Origin: Gordonia amicalis NBRC 100051 = JCM 11271
Lineage (GTDB): Bacteria; Actinomycetota; Actinomycetes; Mycobacteriales; Mycobacteriaceae
DNA length: 57,260 bases
Assembly (NCBI RefSeq): GCF_000332995.1
Contig: NZ_BANS01000040.1
Coordinates: 1 to 57,260, forward strand
Reading direction: 5' to 3'
Of this stretch, positions 30,489 through 41,875 are shown piece by piece. A program made the translations under genes and the position numbers. The first letter of the stretch is position 1; every line of letters starts with the position of its first letter. Below the pieces are notes generated by a model, which was not told the origin of the DNA, searched no databases, and was given only the letters and a program-made list of their open reading frames with translations.

Positions 30489-31671
30489 GGTAACCCTCGT
30501 CGTCGACCCAGGCCTGGTCGTTGGTGGGGAACCAGCCCTCGTCGTCGAGAACCGAGCCCTTCCCCAGGTAGGAACCCGACACCTGTGCACCGCGGACGAA
30601 CAGCGAGCCGGTCTCGCCCGGACCGACGGGTTTCCCGTCGGCATCGCGGATCTCGATCTCCATGCCCGGTATGGGGCGCCCCACGCTCTCGAGCCGCCGT
30701 CGGATGCGCGGGTCGTCAGAGGCGATGGCCCGGGCATGATCGTCCGGACCCAGCAGTGCGAGTGTCGAACTCGTCTCGGTGAGTCCGTACGCGTTGCAGA
30801 AGCCGGCGTCGGGGAACGCGCGCATCGCACGTTCGAGAACCGGAAGCGGTAGTCGCGCACCGCCGTAGGAGATCAATCGCAGTGCCGGCGCCTCCGCGAC
30901 CTCGCCACCGAGAGCGTCGACGACACGGGCGAGCATGGTCGGAACCACGGTCGCCGATGAAATCGACTCTCGTGCAACCAGGTCCAGCCAATCGCCGGCA
31001 TCGAAGTCGGGAAGGTGCACGACTCGACGGCCGCCGTAGAAGTTGGTGAGCGTGGCCCCGACCGCCGCCACATGGTACGGCGACACGGTGATGAGGGCCG
31101 CCTCTTCTTCTCCGGCGCCGGCGAAGTCGACGGTCGCGAACACGTAGGCCTGGAGGTTCTCGTGCCGCAGCGGTACGACCTTGGGTTTCGACGTGGTACC
31201 GCTCGTGTGGAGCAGGACCGCGGGCGCGTCGTCGGGAACATCGATGGGCGGCATCGGTTCCGCCGCTCGCGCCGCAGCCAGGAAGTCGTCGAGGCCGACC
31301 ACCTGGTCCCGCCCGGCGACCCGGTCACGGTATCGCTCCTCGACGACGATCAGAGGATGGTCGAAGTCGTCGACGAGATCGCCGAGCACCTCGTCGCCCA
31401 GACGGTAGTTGACCGGGACGAAGGGCACGCCGGCCATCGCCGCGGCGAAGAACACCTGCGGATATCCGGGGCCGTTGCGGCCGAGATAGATGACTTCCGA
31501 GGGCGGACGCCCGACAGCGCCATCGGAGGGGGAAGACCCGGAGATGACCGCCGCACCGCCACGGACGGTGGCGACCACGTCGCCATGGGTGAGACCCGAG
31601 GCACGGTCGCCGAGCGCGACTCGATCACCGAGCCCGGATTCCACCATGTCCAGAAGAAGGCCGACACCCAT
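30484..31671 (-). CDS. acyl-CoA synthetase (AMP-binding), C-terminally truncated
   Basis: This ~395-residue N-terminal portion of a FadD-type adenylate-forming enzyme carries the AMP-binding P-loop motif VLLHTSGTTSKPKVVPLRHE, the A4/A5 region YGGARLPLPVLERAMRAF ... NAYGLTETSS, and PGETGSLFVRGAQVSGSYLG. It stops at DEGWFPTNDQAWVDDEGYL, just before the GRxDD hinge and C-terminal catalytic domain that should follow (~120 residues). Without that domain thioesterification cannot proceed. FadD genes commonly head mce operons (mce1-fadD5 in mycobacteria), and here it follows the FadR gene on the same strand. ATG 31671 (MGVGLLLD) is preferred over 31734. Confidence 0.85.
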   Translation of the reverse strand: MGVGLLLDMVESGLGDRVALGDRASGLTHGDVVATVRGGAAVISGSSPSDGAVGRPPSEVIYLGRNGPGYPQVFFAAAMAGVPFVPVNYRLGDEVLGDLVDDFDHPLIVVEERYRDRVAGRDQVVGLDDFLAAARAAEPMPPIDVPDDAPAVLLHTSGTTSKPKVVPLRHENLQAYVFATVDFAGAGEEEAALITVSPYHVAAVGATLTNFYGGRRVVHLPDFDAGDWLDLVARESISSATVVPTMLARVVDALGGEVAEAPALRLISYGGARLPLPVLERAMRAFPDAGFCNAYGLTETSSTLALLGPDDHARAIASDDPRIRRRLESVGRPIPGMEIEIRDADGKPVGPGETGSLFVRGAQVSGSYLGKGSVLDDEGWFPTNDQAWVDDEGYL

Positions 31672-31740
31672 GTTTCCGCCAATCCACGTGAGCTCACGAA
31701 TGGTGCGCAGCGTCGAGCAGCGCACACCGCTCATCGTCGA

Positions 31741-31756
31741 TGATTAAGTGTAATCA
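31741..31756 (-). promoter_or_regulatory. palindrome between FadR and acyl-CoA synthetase genes
   Basis: TGATTA-AGTG-TAATCA is a perfect 6-base inverted repeat with a 4-base centre. It lies just upstream of the acyl-CoA synthetase frame, about 20 bases after the FadR stop, and is AT-rich relative to its surroundings. It may be an operator or promoter element for the mce part of the operon. The binder is not known. Confidence 0.45.
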
Positions 31757-31775
31757 GTTCACCGTTTTGCGTCCC

Positions 31776-32582
31776 TCAGTTGAAGAGGTCGACCACGGAT
31801 TCCGTCGCGAACCGACCCCACAGCATCTTCTTGGCAGCCGTCTTCATATGCCGGCGCCAGTGAGCCTCGGCCGCTTCGGCGTCGCGGGCCTCGACCAGCG
31901 TGATGAGCTTGCGGAATGCCCGGATCGTCTTCTTGAACTGCGCGGCGACCTCGCCGGTGTCCGTGGATCGGGATACGACACGCGACATGTGCGTCGCGAC
32001 CACGTCGGCGAGAACCTGACCGATGAGTCCGATCGCCTGGTTGCCCGCGCGCTCCAGGATCAGATCGTGGAAGCGGAACGCGGTCCGCGACCACTGGTCG
32101 AGGTCGGCGGCATCGGCCCCGGCGTCGACCAGGTCCGCGAGTTCGTCGATCACCACGACGAGAGCCTTGAGGTCGTCGTCGGTCCGGCGTGCGGCGAGCA
32201 TCCGAACCGCGGCCGGCTCGAGGACCATCCGGGCCTCGTACAGATCGGAGAGCGTGGTGTTCTGGATCTGCAGCAGCAGCCCGATATAGCGGGCGGCAAC
32301 GGACACATCGGGCGAAACCACCTGCACGCCACCGCGCGAGCCGCGGCGGACGACGATGAGCGATTCGTTCTCCAAGATGCGGAATGCTTCGCGTAGCGTG
32401 GGCCGCGAGACATCGAACCGTTGTCCCAGCACGGTTTCCGGCGGCAACATGTCACCCGGCTTCAGCACCCCGCGCACGATCTGACCGCGCAGCTGTTGAG
32501 CGATGAGTTCAGCGGTCTTGGGGACCTGAATCCGCTTGGGCAATCCGTTCTCGTCGAACGAGCTGTTGGCCAATTCCCACAC
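31776..32582 (-). CDS. FadR-type GntR-family regulator (FCD)
   Basis: This 268-residue regulator has a GntR winged helix at residues ~20-95 (TAELIAQQLRGQIVRGVLKP, LPPETVLGQRFDVSRPTLRE, AFRILENESLIVVRRGSRGG). A C-terminal FCD effector domain follows (DLYEARMVLEPAAVRMLAAR ... FHDLILERAGNQAIGLIGQV ... AHWRRHMKTAAKKML), whose Asp/His residues usually bind a metal and a carboxylate ligand. In mycobacteria Mce1R is of this type and controls mce1 with fadD5, so a similar role for this mce operon and perhaps the divergent ALDH operon is inferred. Possible operators lie in the 32583-32744 gap. Confidence 0.88.
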   Translation of the reverse strand: MWELANSSFDENGLPKRIQVPKTAELIAQQLRGQIVRGVLKPGDMLPPETVLGQRFDVSRPTLREAFRILENESLIVVRRGSRGGVQVVSPDVSVAARYIGLLLQIQNTTLSDLYEARMVLEPAAVRMLAARRTDDDLKALVVVIDELADLVDAGADAADLDQWSRTAFRFHDLILERAGNQAIGLIGQVLADVVATHMSRVVSRSTDTGEVAAQFKKTIRAFRKLITLVEARDAEAAEAHWRRHMKTAAKKMLWGRFATESVVDLFN

Positions 32583-32642
32583 CTTCCGGAAGCCGGCGAC
32601 TGCCGAGCGGGATTCAGCCTAGCACCCGGCCGAATAACACCC

Positions 32643-32709
32643 CGGTTTTGACCAAACCGACATGAAGATGATCACACCCATTGTACGGTTCAATCATCTA
32701 ACTCATCTA
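32643..32709. promoter_or_regulatory. divergent promoter region between FadR and ALDH genes
   Basis: Two motifs sit in the 162-base gap. The first is the perfect inverted repeat CGGTTT-TGACC-AAACCG (32643-32659). The second is the direct repeat TCATCTA-AC-TCATCTA (32694-32709), centred about 40 bases before the ALDH start. Either could be the FadR-type site, but this is inferred from symmetry and position only. Confidence 0.4.
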
Positions 32710-32744
32710 GTGATCCTGCGGGACGCAGGGGAGGTACCCACAGC

Positions 32745-34227
32745 ATGTCGGATGCATCAACCCAGAGCACACGTACCGGGCAGCTCTTCATCAACGGCAA
32801 ATGGGTCGACGGCCGCGGCGCCGAGACGATCACCGTGATCAACCCCGCGACCGAGGCGGTGATCGGGACGGTGCCGCAGGCAACTGTCGCCGACGTCGAG
32901 GACGCGGTCGGCGCCGCACGAGCTGCGTTCGACGAGGGCCCGTGGCCGCGGATGTCCGTGCGCGAGCGAGGCGCGGTGTTGCGCCGGATGGCCGAGGGTT
33001 TCGCCGACCGCCGCGCCGAGCTGGTGGACCTCTCCGTCGCCGAAGCGGGATCCACCCGTGCGCTGGCGGAGTTCCTGCAGGTCGGCACCCCGATCGACCA
33101 CTTCTTCGACCTCGTCGACCGCATACTCCCCGGCTTCGAGTTCGAGACCCCGCTGCCGCCGATGATCGGCAACGGCATCGGTCAGGGTGTGGTGGTCCGC
33201 GAGCCCTTCGGTGTCGCCGCCCTGATCACGCCGTTCAACTTCCCGCTGTTCCTGAACCTCTGCAAGGTCGCGCCGGCACTGGCCGCGGGCTGCACGGTTG
33301 TTCTCAAATGCTCGCCGTACACGCCGTTCGAGGCCCTCGTGGTCGGCGAGATCGCCGAGGCCGCGGGACTGCCGCCGGGCGTCCTGAACATCATCACCGG
33401 CGACGTCGAGGCGGGCGAAGCGCTGACCACCCATCCCGGCGTCGACATCATCAGCTTCACCGGCAGTGACACGGTGGGCACGAAAGTGTATGGGCAGGGG
33501 GCAGTCGCTGAAGAAGGTGGTGCTCGAGCTCGGCGGCAAGTCGGCGAACATCCTCCTCGAGGACACCGATCTGGACAAGGTGATGCAGAGCGTGCTCGGG
33601 GGCTTCATCACCCATGCCGGACAGGGATGCGCACTGATGACCCGCATCCTCGTGCACGAATCGCTGCACGACGAGCTCGTCGGCCGCGTCAAGATGGCGC
33701 TCGACTACGTCCCGGTGGGCGATCCGGCCGATCCCAACGTGGTGATGGGTCCGCTCATCCGTGAGGCCCAGCGCGCCCGGGTGGAGGAACTGATCCGGGT
33801 CGGCCAGCAGGAAGGCGCCCAGATCGCCTACGGCGGTGGACGACCCGCCGGACTCGACAAGGGGTTCTTCGTCGAGCCCACCCTCTTCGTGGGTGTGGAC
33901 AACGGTATGAAGATCGCCCAGAGCGAGATCTTCGGCCCCGTCGGTGTGGTCACCCCCTTCTCCGACGATGCCGAGGCCGTCCGGATCGCCAACGACAGTC
34001 CGTACGGACTCTCCGGCGGCGTCTGGTCGGCCGACCCCGTACGCGCACACGGCATTGCCCGCCAACTCCGCACCGGCATGGTCGTCGTCAACGGCGGCGG
34101 AGGCGGATTGATGCCCGACGGACCGTTCGGCGGCTACAAGCACAGCGGCATCGGCCGCGAGTTCGGCGCGCATGGACTGTCGGAGTACTTGCAGCACAAG
34201 ACGATTCAGTGGGCAGCCGGTCGATGA
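32745..34227 (+). pseudogene. aldehyde dehydrogenase, frameshifted in a G run
   Basis: Two frames together give a complete NAD(P)-dependent aldehyde dehydrogenase of about 494 residues. The first runs from ATG 32745 (TGQLFINGKWVDGRGAETI) through PFNFPLFLNLCKVAPALAAG to FTGSDTVGTKVYGQG. The second resumes with QSLKKVVLELGGKSANILLE, then GQGCALMTRILVHE with the catalytic cysteine, SEIFGPVGVV, and the end FGAHGLSEYLQHKTIQW. The join is at GGGGG (33497-33501): removing one G restores the frame. All catalytic residues are intact in the restored protein. Type is given as pseudogene only because of the frameshift; a base-call error is quite possible. ATGA overlap couples it to the ferredoxin. Confidence 0.85.
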
Positions 34228-34412
34228 GGGTCGTCGTCGACCAGGACAGGTGCGGCGGTCACGGTCGTTGCATCGCCGTCGCACCCGATCTCTTCGATCT
34301 CGACGACGACGGGGTGAGTTTCCCGATCACCGAAGAGATCGGGACCGATCAGGAAGCAGCGGCCAAGGAGGCCATCGCCAACTGTCCGCAGAGCGCGATC
34401 CGCATCGAATGA
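34224..34412 (+). CDS. ferredoxin (3Fe-4S type)
   Basis: This 62-residue small ferredoxin has the cluster-binding pattern of the P450-partner 3Fe-4S type: CGGHGRC (C-x5-C, with His at the usually cysteine position) and ANCPQSAI near the end. The start ATG overlaps the ALDH stop (34224-34227). Such ferredoxins normally feed a cytochrome P450 encoded beside them. None is adjacent here, although a P450 remnant is at 847-1426. It is cytoplasmic. Confidence 0.9.
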   Translation: MRVVVDQDRCGGHGRCIAVAPDLFDLDDDGVSFPITEEIGTDQEAAAKEAIANCPQSAIRIE

Positions 34413-34447
34413 GACCGTTACCGGTCATCGGGAGGACTGAACAAGCA

Positions 34448-35488
34448 ATGTCGAGTTCACTTGGGGAGAAACCCGATTCGGGTGCGGTCGGGCAGACCTC
34501 ACCGGATGACCCGGTCGCCGCGCCGGTGGCCAAGGAGTCGCCGCCGATCGTGTGGCTCGCCCGGCTGGGGGCGGTCTTCGTCGCCATCCAGGCCTACGTC
34601 TACATCCGGTGGATCTTCTCCGACTCCTTCACCCCCATTCCGACCGGCCCCGACGATGTACCGACCCACACGCTGGTCATCATCCGGGCGTCGGAGGTCA
34701 TCTGCGTCGTCGGCGTGATCGCCTCGATCATCTGGCTGGTGCGCCGGACACGACGCGACGGACAGTTCCCCACCATCGGCGTCTTCATGATGGGCTGGCT
34801 GCTCACCTGCTGGCAGGACGTCGGCGTCAACGCGGTGGTACCCGTCTTCTCCTACAACTCGGCCTTCCTCAACATGGGCACATGGGGCGAGTTCGTTCCG
34901 GGTTGGGTCAGCAAGGGACCCGAGACCCCCGCGCCGATCCTGTACGAGCTGGCCGACTACATGCTCTTCCTCCCGCTGGCCGTCGTCGGCATCGACAAGG
35001 CCGTGAAGGCCGCGCGAGCACGCTGGCCACGGCTCAACAAGGCCGGAATCATCGCGGCCCTGCTGCTGATCTTCCTCGTGCTGGACACCATGAGCGAGCA
35101 GATCCTGCAGCGCCAGGGGCTGTGGTCGTACCTGCGGGTGAACGAGACCTGGTCCATCTTCACCGGCACGCTCAACCAGTTCCCGCTGTACGAGGGCATC
35201 GTCTTCGGTTCGGTCGTCATGGTGGCGTCGATGTGCTTCTACCTGTTCCGCCGCGACGGCGACCGGCTGATCACCGACGCCGGCATCGAACGGCTCAAGA
35301 TCACCCGCGGCGTCGCCGTCGTGCGCATCCTCGCGTTCTCGGCGGTGATGAACGTGATCCTCGCGGTCTTCCTCGGCTACAACCTGGTCAACATGCACGC
35401 CGACGTCGCGCCCACCGACGTACCGAGCTACCTGCACCAGAACATGTGCGGACTGGCCGAGAACCCGCCCTGTCCGCACCTCAAGTAG
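34448..35488 (+). CDS. spirocyclase AveC-like membrane protein
   Basis: This ~346-residue integral membrane protein resembles the AveC spirocyclase family found in mycobacteria and relatives. The first helix is PPIVWLARLGAVFVAIQAYV. Helices follow around HTLVIIRASEVICVVGVIAS, a conserved WLLTCWQDVGVNAVVPVFSY, a GIIAALLLIFLVLDTMSE helix, and YEGIVFGSVVMVASMCFY. Its end is a cysteine pair (NMCGLAENPPCPHLK). AveC makes a spiroketal in avermectin synthesis; in mycolate actinobacteria the family occurs in lipid- or steroid-linked loci and its reaction is unknown. ATG 34448 follows the ferredoxin stop by 35 bases, so it is in the ALDH-ferredoxin operon. Confidence 0.75.
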   Translation: MSSSLGEKPDSGAVGQTSPDDPVAAPVAKESPPIVWLARLGAVFVAIQAYVYIRWIFSDSFTPIPTGPDDVPTHTLVIIRASEVICVVGVIASIIWLVRRTRRDGQFPTIGVFMMGWLLTCWQDVGVNAVVPVFSYNSAFLNMGTWGEFVPGWVSKGPETPAPILYELADYMLFLPLAVVGIDKAVKAARARWPRLNKAGIIAALLLIFLVLDTMSEQILQRQGLWSYLRVNETWSIFTGTLNQFPLYEGIVFGSVVMVASMCFYLFRRDGDRLITDAGIERLKITRGVAVVRILAFSAVMNVILAVFLGYNLVNMHADVAPTDVPSYLHQNMCGLAENPPCPHLK

Positions 35489-35514
35489 CCGAACGCCGAA
35501 TCACGGGGTGACCG

Positions 35515-36357
35515 TCAGCGCTGCACGCCCGGCGCGACCGGCCGATCCGGGTCCGACGACCACTGCGAGAACGACCCGGGAAACAGGGTCGCGTCGATGC
35601 CGGCGACCGCCAGGGCGGCGATCCCGTGGGTCGCGTTGACCCCGGAGCCGCAGTAGACCACCACCTCGCGCTCGTCACCGGGTACGACGCCGACCTCGGC
35701 GAATCGGCGCCGCAGTTCGTCGGCCGAACGGAAGCGCCCCGTCTCGTCGATGTTGTCGACCGTCGGGGCGTTGACCGCACCCGGGATGTGTCCGGCCCGT
35801 GGATCGACCGGCTCGACGTCACCGCGATACCGTTCTCCCGCACGAGCATCGACGAGCAGCGCGTCACCGTCCGCTACGTCGTCGATCGTGGCGACCGGGA
35901 GGTTCCCGGCGGTCAGCGTGACCGTGCCGGCGCGCGGTCGCCCACCGTCTCCCGTCGTCGTGCGCAGGCCCTCGGCACACCAGGCGGCGAGACCACCGTC
36001 GAGCAGGCGGACGTCGGCGTGCCCCGCCCAGCGGAGCAACCACCATGCCCGCGCGGCCGCGAGGTTGCCCGAATCGTCGTAGACGACCACGGGCACGCCG
36101 TCGTTGATCCCCCACCGACGAGCGGCTGCCTGCAGATCCTCGATCGCGGGGAGCGGATGCCGGCCGCCGACCGGCCCGGACGGCGGGGCGGCCAACTCGG
36201 TGTCGAGGTCGACGTACACCGCGCCCGGAATGTGGCCCTGCCGGTAGTGCTCGCGACCGTCGGGATCGCCGAGCCGCCAGCGCACGTCGAGGACGACCGG
36301 AGGCGTGCTCAGAAGATGTTCGGCCAGGTCGAGCGGGGTGATGAGGTACTCGTGCAT
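35515..36357 (-). CDS. thiosulfate/3-mercaptopyruvate sulfurtransferase (rhodanese)
   Basis: This 280-residue protein has two rhodanese domains. The N-terminal inactive domain covers ~15-130 (VVLDVRWRLGDPDGREHYRQ, GHIPGAVYVDLDTEL). The C-terminal catalytic domain covers ~155-275 (LLVDARAGERYRGDVEPVDP, AGHIPGAVNAPT). The active-site loop is VVVYCGSGVNATHG, with the nucleophilic cysteine and a CGSGV signature of mercaptopyruvate-type enzymes. It transfers sulfur to cyanide or thiols. ATG 36357 begins MHEYLITPLDLAEHL. It converges with the AveC-like gene, and its start is separated from the divergent phosphoesterase by only 32 bases. Confidence 0.9.
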   Translation of the reverse strand: MHEYLITPLDLAEHLLSTPPVVLDVRWRLGDPDGREHYRQGHIPGAVYVDLDTELAAPPSGPVGGRHPLPAIEDLQAAARRWGINDGVPVVVYDDSGNLAAARAWWLLRWAGHADVRLLDGGLAAWCAEGLRTTTGDGGRPRAGTVTLTAGNLPVATIDDVADGDALLVDARAGERYRGDVEPVDPRAGHIPGAVNAPTVDNIDETGRFRSADELRRRFAEVGVVPGDEREVVVYCGSGVNATHGIAALAVAGIDATLFPGSFSQWSSDPDRPVAPGVQR

Positions 36358-36389
36358 GGCGCGAGGATACCGATCGGCAGAATGGTCCG

Positions 36390-37550
36390 GTGGCGCTCAT
36401 CCCCGCGGTCTTGTTCGGCCTGCTCACCTTCTGGTTACACCGCCGGATCGTCCGCGCGACCGCACTTGCCCGGCCCTGGTCGATCGTCGCCGATGGTGCG
36501 CTGGTGGTGCTGTGGGCGCTGGCGGTCGTCGGGTTCGAGAGCGGACGATCACTGGATCCGTCGTGGGCGCGTCCCATCGGCACGATCGGGCTGATCTGGC
36601 TCGCGACCTTCTTCTACCTGTTCCTCGGCCTGACGATCATCGGCCTGCTCTCGTTCGGGGCGCGCGTCATCCGGTGGGCGCGACGCCGTCTCGCGGGTGC
36701 ACCGGACACCCCGCAGTCGGCCGCGCGCCGGTTGCGCCGGATGCGGATCGCGACCGCCGCGGTGGTCGCCGCCGCCGTCGGGGTCACCGGGTACGGGGTC
36801 GTCGAGGCGTTCCGGCCGCAGGTGATCGACGTCGACGCCACGCTCGCGAATCTGCCCGCGCGGTTCGACGGCCTGCGGGTGGCGGTCGTCGCCGACCTGC
36901 ACGTCGGCCCGGCGCGCGACGCCGACTTCACCCGCGGCGTCGTCGACCAGGTCAACGCGCAGAACCCTGATCTGGTGGTACTGGTCGGTGACCTCACCGA
37001 CGGCACGATCCCCCACGTCCGCGACACCCTCGAGCCCATTGCCGGACTACGAGCCCAGCTCGGCGTGTACGGCGTCAGCGGAAACCACGAGTACTACTCC
37101 GACGACGGCGGACGCTGGCTGGATGTGTGGGAGGAACTCGGCGTGCGCACGCTTCGGAACGCGCGGGTACCGCTGACGGTCGACGGCCAGACCATCCAGC
37201 TCGCCGGCGTCCACGACGCCACCGCTCCCGAACCCTATGAGCCCGATCTCCCTGCCGCCCTGGCGGGCTCGTCTCCCGATGACTTCGTGCTCCTTCTGGC
37301 ACACCAGCCCAATCAGGCCGTGGAGGCCTCCGGTCTCGGAGTCGATCTGCAGTTCTCCGGGCACACCCACGGCGGGCAGCTGTGGCCGGTCCGCTACCTG
37401 GTCCCGGCTCAACAACCCACGGTCACCGGTCTGGACACGGTCGGCGAGACCGTCATCTACACGACCCAGGGAGCCGGCGCTTGGGGGTCGCCTGTCCGCG
37501 TGCTCGCCCCGCCGGAGATCACGGTGCTGACGCTACGGACGAAGTCGTGA
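36390..37550 (+). CDS. membrane-anchored metallophosphoesterase
   Basis: This 386-residue protein has four N-terminal helices (LIPAVLFGLLTFWLHRRIV, GALVVLWALAVVGFES, GLIWLATFFYLFLGLTIIGL, then TAAVVAAAVGVTGYGVVEA), followed by an extracytoplasmic calcineurin-like phosphoesterase domain. Metal-binding motifs are VVADLHVGP (DxH), VVLVGDLTDGT (GDxxD), VSGNHEYYS (GNHE), LLAHQPNQA, and FSGHTHGGQLWP (GHxH). The architecture matches YaeI/YkuE-type membrane metallophosphoesterases, which cleave lipid-linked phosphates. The start is GTG 36390, right after the divergent rhodanese gene. The substrate is unknown. Confidence 0.88.
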   Translation: MALIPAVLFGLLTFWLHRRIVRATALARPWSIVADGALVVLWALAVVGFESGRSLDPSWARPIGTIGLIWLATFFYLFLGLTIIGLLSFGARVIRWARRRLAGAPDTPQSAARRLRRMRIATAAVVAAAVGVTGYGVVEAFRPQVIDVDATLANLPARFDGLRVAVVADLHVGPARDADFTRGVVDQVNAQNPDLVVLVGDLTDGTIPHVRDTLEPIAGLRAQLGVYGVSGNHEYYSDDGGRWLDVWEELGVRTLRNARVPLTVDGQTIQLAGVHDATAPEPYEPDLPAALAGSSPDDFVLLLAHQPNQAVEASGLGVDLQFSGHTHGGQLWPVRYLVPAQQPTVTGLDTVGETVIYTTQGAGAWGSPVRVLAPPEITVLTLRTKS

Positions 37551-37572
37551 CGTTCCACGTAGGCTCCACACG

Positions 37573-38448
37573 ATGACGGAGTTCACGTTGGACATCGGGG
37601 GACGACTGATAGCGGTTCGGGAAGCCGGAGAGTCGTCCGGACCTACCGTCGTACACTTTCACGGCACTCCGGGATCCCGCCTCGAGGCCGCCTTCGGCGA
37701 TCAGATCGCCCAGCGCGCCGGGATCCGGGTGGTGAGTTTCGATCGCCCCGGGTACGGCGGGTCGGACCCTGCGCCGATCGGTCTCACGCCGGTCGCCCGC
37801 GATGCCGAGGCCCTGGCCGACCACCTCGGACTGGACCGGTTCGCCGTCTTCGGATGGTCGGGCGGTGGGCCCTTCGCGCTTGCCGCCGCAGCACTGATGC
37901 CCGACCGGGTGACCTGCGTCGGTGTGTCCGGCGGCCCCGGACCCGCGCTCGACGTGCCCGGGGCGCGTGAGCTGCTGACCGACAACGACCGGCTGGCACT
38001 TTCGCACCTGCCGGCAGATCCAGCTCGGGCGGCCGAGGTCTTCCTCGCGGGCAACCGGGACATGCTCGATGCGATGATGTCCGTTCGGACCGACCCGACA
38101 GCGCCCTGGATCGACTGGATGTGGGGCACCAGCGACGCCGCGGTCATCGCGGACCCCTCGGCAAGACAGACGCTCTTCGAATCCTTTTCCGAAGCGATGA
38201 AAAGGGGTCCGGGTGCCATCGCATGGGACAACGTCGCATTCGTCGGTCCGTGGGATTTCCGGCTCGCCGACGTCTCGGCGTCGGTGTGTCTGTGGTACGG
38301 CGCCGACGACACGATGACGCCCCTGCCGAACGGCGAATGGCTGGCCCGCCACCTACCCGACGCCGATCTCACCGTCTTCCCGGGTGAAGGTCATCTGCTC
38401 CCGCTGAGACACTGGGACGCAATGCTTTCCGCGTTGATCGCCGAGTGA
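37573..38448 (+). CDS. alpha/beta hydrolase
   Basis: This 291-residue alpha/beta-hydrolase has an oxyanion-hole strand TVVHFHGTPGSRLEA. The nucleophile elbow is FGWSGGGPFALAAAALM (GWSGG, variant of GxSxG). The catalytic aspartate is in VCLWYGADDTMTP and the histidine in VFPGEGHLLPLRHWD. The DRPGYGGSDPAP segment is typical of the proline-iminopeptidase-like/haloalkane-like branch. The preceding stop is 22 bases upstream, so it may be co-transcribed with the phosphoesterase. The substrate is unknown. Convergent with catC. Confidence 0.85.
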   Translation: MTEFTLDIGGRLIAVREAGESSGPTVVHFHGTPGSRLEAAFGDQIAQRAGIRVVSFDRPGYGGSDPAPIGLTPVARDAEALADHLGLDRFAVFGWSGGGPFALAAAALMPDRVTCVGVSGGPGPALDVPGARELLTDNDRLALSHLPADPARAAEVFLAGNRDMLDAMMSVRTDPTAPWIDWMWGTSDAAVIADPSARQTLFESFSEAMKRGPGAIAWDNVAFVGPWDFRLADVSASVCLWYGADDTMTPLPNGEWLARHLPDADLTVFPGEGHLLPLRHWDAMLSALIAE

Positions 38449-38472
38449 GGACCGTACCCGGACCGGAACGCG

Positions 38473-38510
38473 ACATGCCCCGGCGACACGGTGCGGTCGG
38501 CGGGGCATGT
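38473..38510. terminator. bidirectional hairpin between hydrolase and catC
   Basis: ACATGCCCCG (38473-38482) pairs with CGGGGCATGT (38501-38510). The arms can extend with GCG/CGC outside after a mismatch. It sits in the 74-base gap between two convergent genes and has no long T tract. Confidence 0.6.
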
Positions 38511-38522
38511 GACGCGTGTGCG

Positions 38523-40832
<2,310 letters not shown>

Positions 40833-40836
<4 letters not shown>

Positions 40837-41765
40837 GGTTCATCTCCGTATCGAGCGCTCGCGTGAGCGCCGGCTTGGGTTGGTTCGACGGCGAAGGCGG
40901 CGGCGATGACGTCGGCCACCGCGGCCGTGACGGGGTCGTTGTTGCCGGCGCGCCAGGCCAGTGCGACCTCGACGGTGTCGGCGTCGACCAGGTCCCGGAC
41001 GACGAGTCCGTCGAGCGGCAGCGAGCGCACGGACGCCGGCAGCACCGAGACACCCAGACCGGCCGCGACGAGAGCGAGGAGTACCGCGGTTCCCGGCGCC
41101 TCATGGGCGCGATGGGGCACGAAACCGGCTGCGCGGCAGGTCCTCATCGCCGCGTCGTTGACGGCGGAGTCGCGGCTGTCGTACATCACGAAGGGTTCGT
41201 TGCGCAGGTCGGTGACCGAGACGACCGGCTCGACCGCCAGGCGGTGGTCGATCGACACGGCGAGCACCATCGGCTCGACGTCGATGACCCGTGTCTCGAT
41301 GCCCTCGCCGACCGCCGGCGGCCGCAGGACGCCGAGGTCGAGTGCGCCGGCGCGTAATGCGTCGCACTGGCTCGGGGTGAGCATGTCCGACTGGATGTGC
41401 AGGTCGACGTCCGGCAGCTCACGCTTGACCACCCGCGCGATCCGTGGCAGATGCGAGAACGCGGCGATACCGGTCAGTCCCACCCGAACCAGACCGCTCC
41501 GCCCGGCAGCGATCCGACGCACGCCGTCGACCGCATCGTCCACGCCCGCGAGGATTCGCTCCGCCTGACCCTTCAGGTAGGCCCCGGCCGGGGTCAGCGC
41601 CACCTGGCGGGTGGTCCTGGTGAAAAGCGTGACGTCGAGTTCGTTCTCGAGCTGACGGATGGCGTAGGAGAGGGCCGGCTGCGCGACGTGCAGCGACGCA
41701 GCGGCCTGACCGAAGTGACAGGTGTCGGCCACTGCGGCGAAGTAGCGCAAGTGCCGTAGCTCCAT
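40833..41765 (-). CDS. catR: LysR-family regulator (CatR/BenM-like)
   Basis: This 310-residue LysR-type regulator has an N-terminal winged helix MELRHLRYFAAVADTCHFGQ, AAASLHVAQPALSYAIRQLE, NELDVTLFTRTTRQVALTPA. A periplasmic-binding-like effector domain spans ~90-305 (VRVGLTGIAAFSHLPRIARV, LGVSVLPASVRSLPLDGLVV). In related bacteria CatR responds to cis,cis-muconate and BenM to benzoate plus muconate. Its position, heading catBAC and divergent from benA, predicts control of both units. The stop overlaps catB by ATGA. A T-N11-A type site lies in the intergenic region. The name is by context; catM/benM would be equal alternatives. Confidence 0.85.
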
Positions 41766-41875
41766 GACCTGGCCTTATCTCGATCTCGGTGGATGTCGGC
41801 CCCGGTGCTGTGACCGGGAACACGTCTCCACGGTAGGACCTCGCTTAGATACAGACAATGACCCGTTTTCCATTT

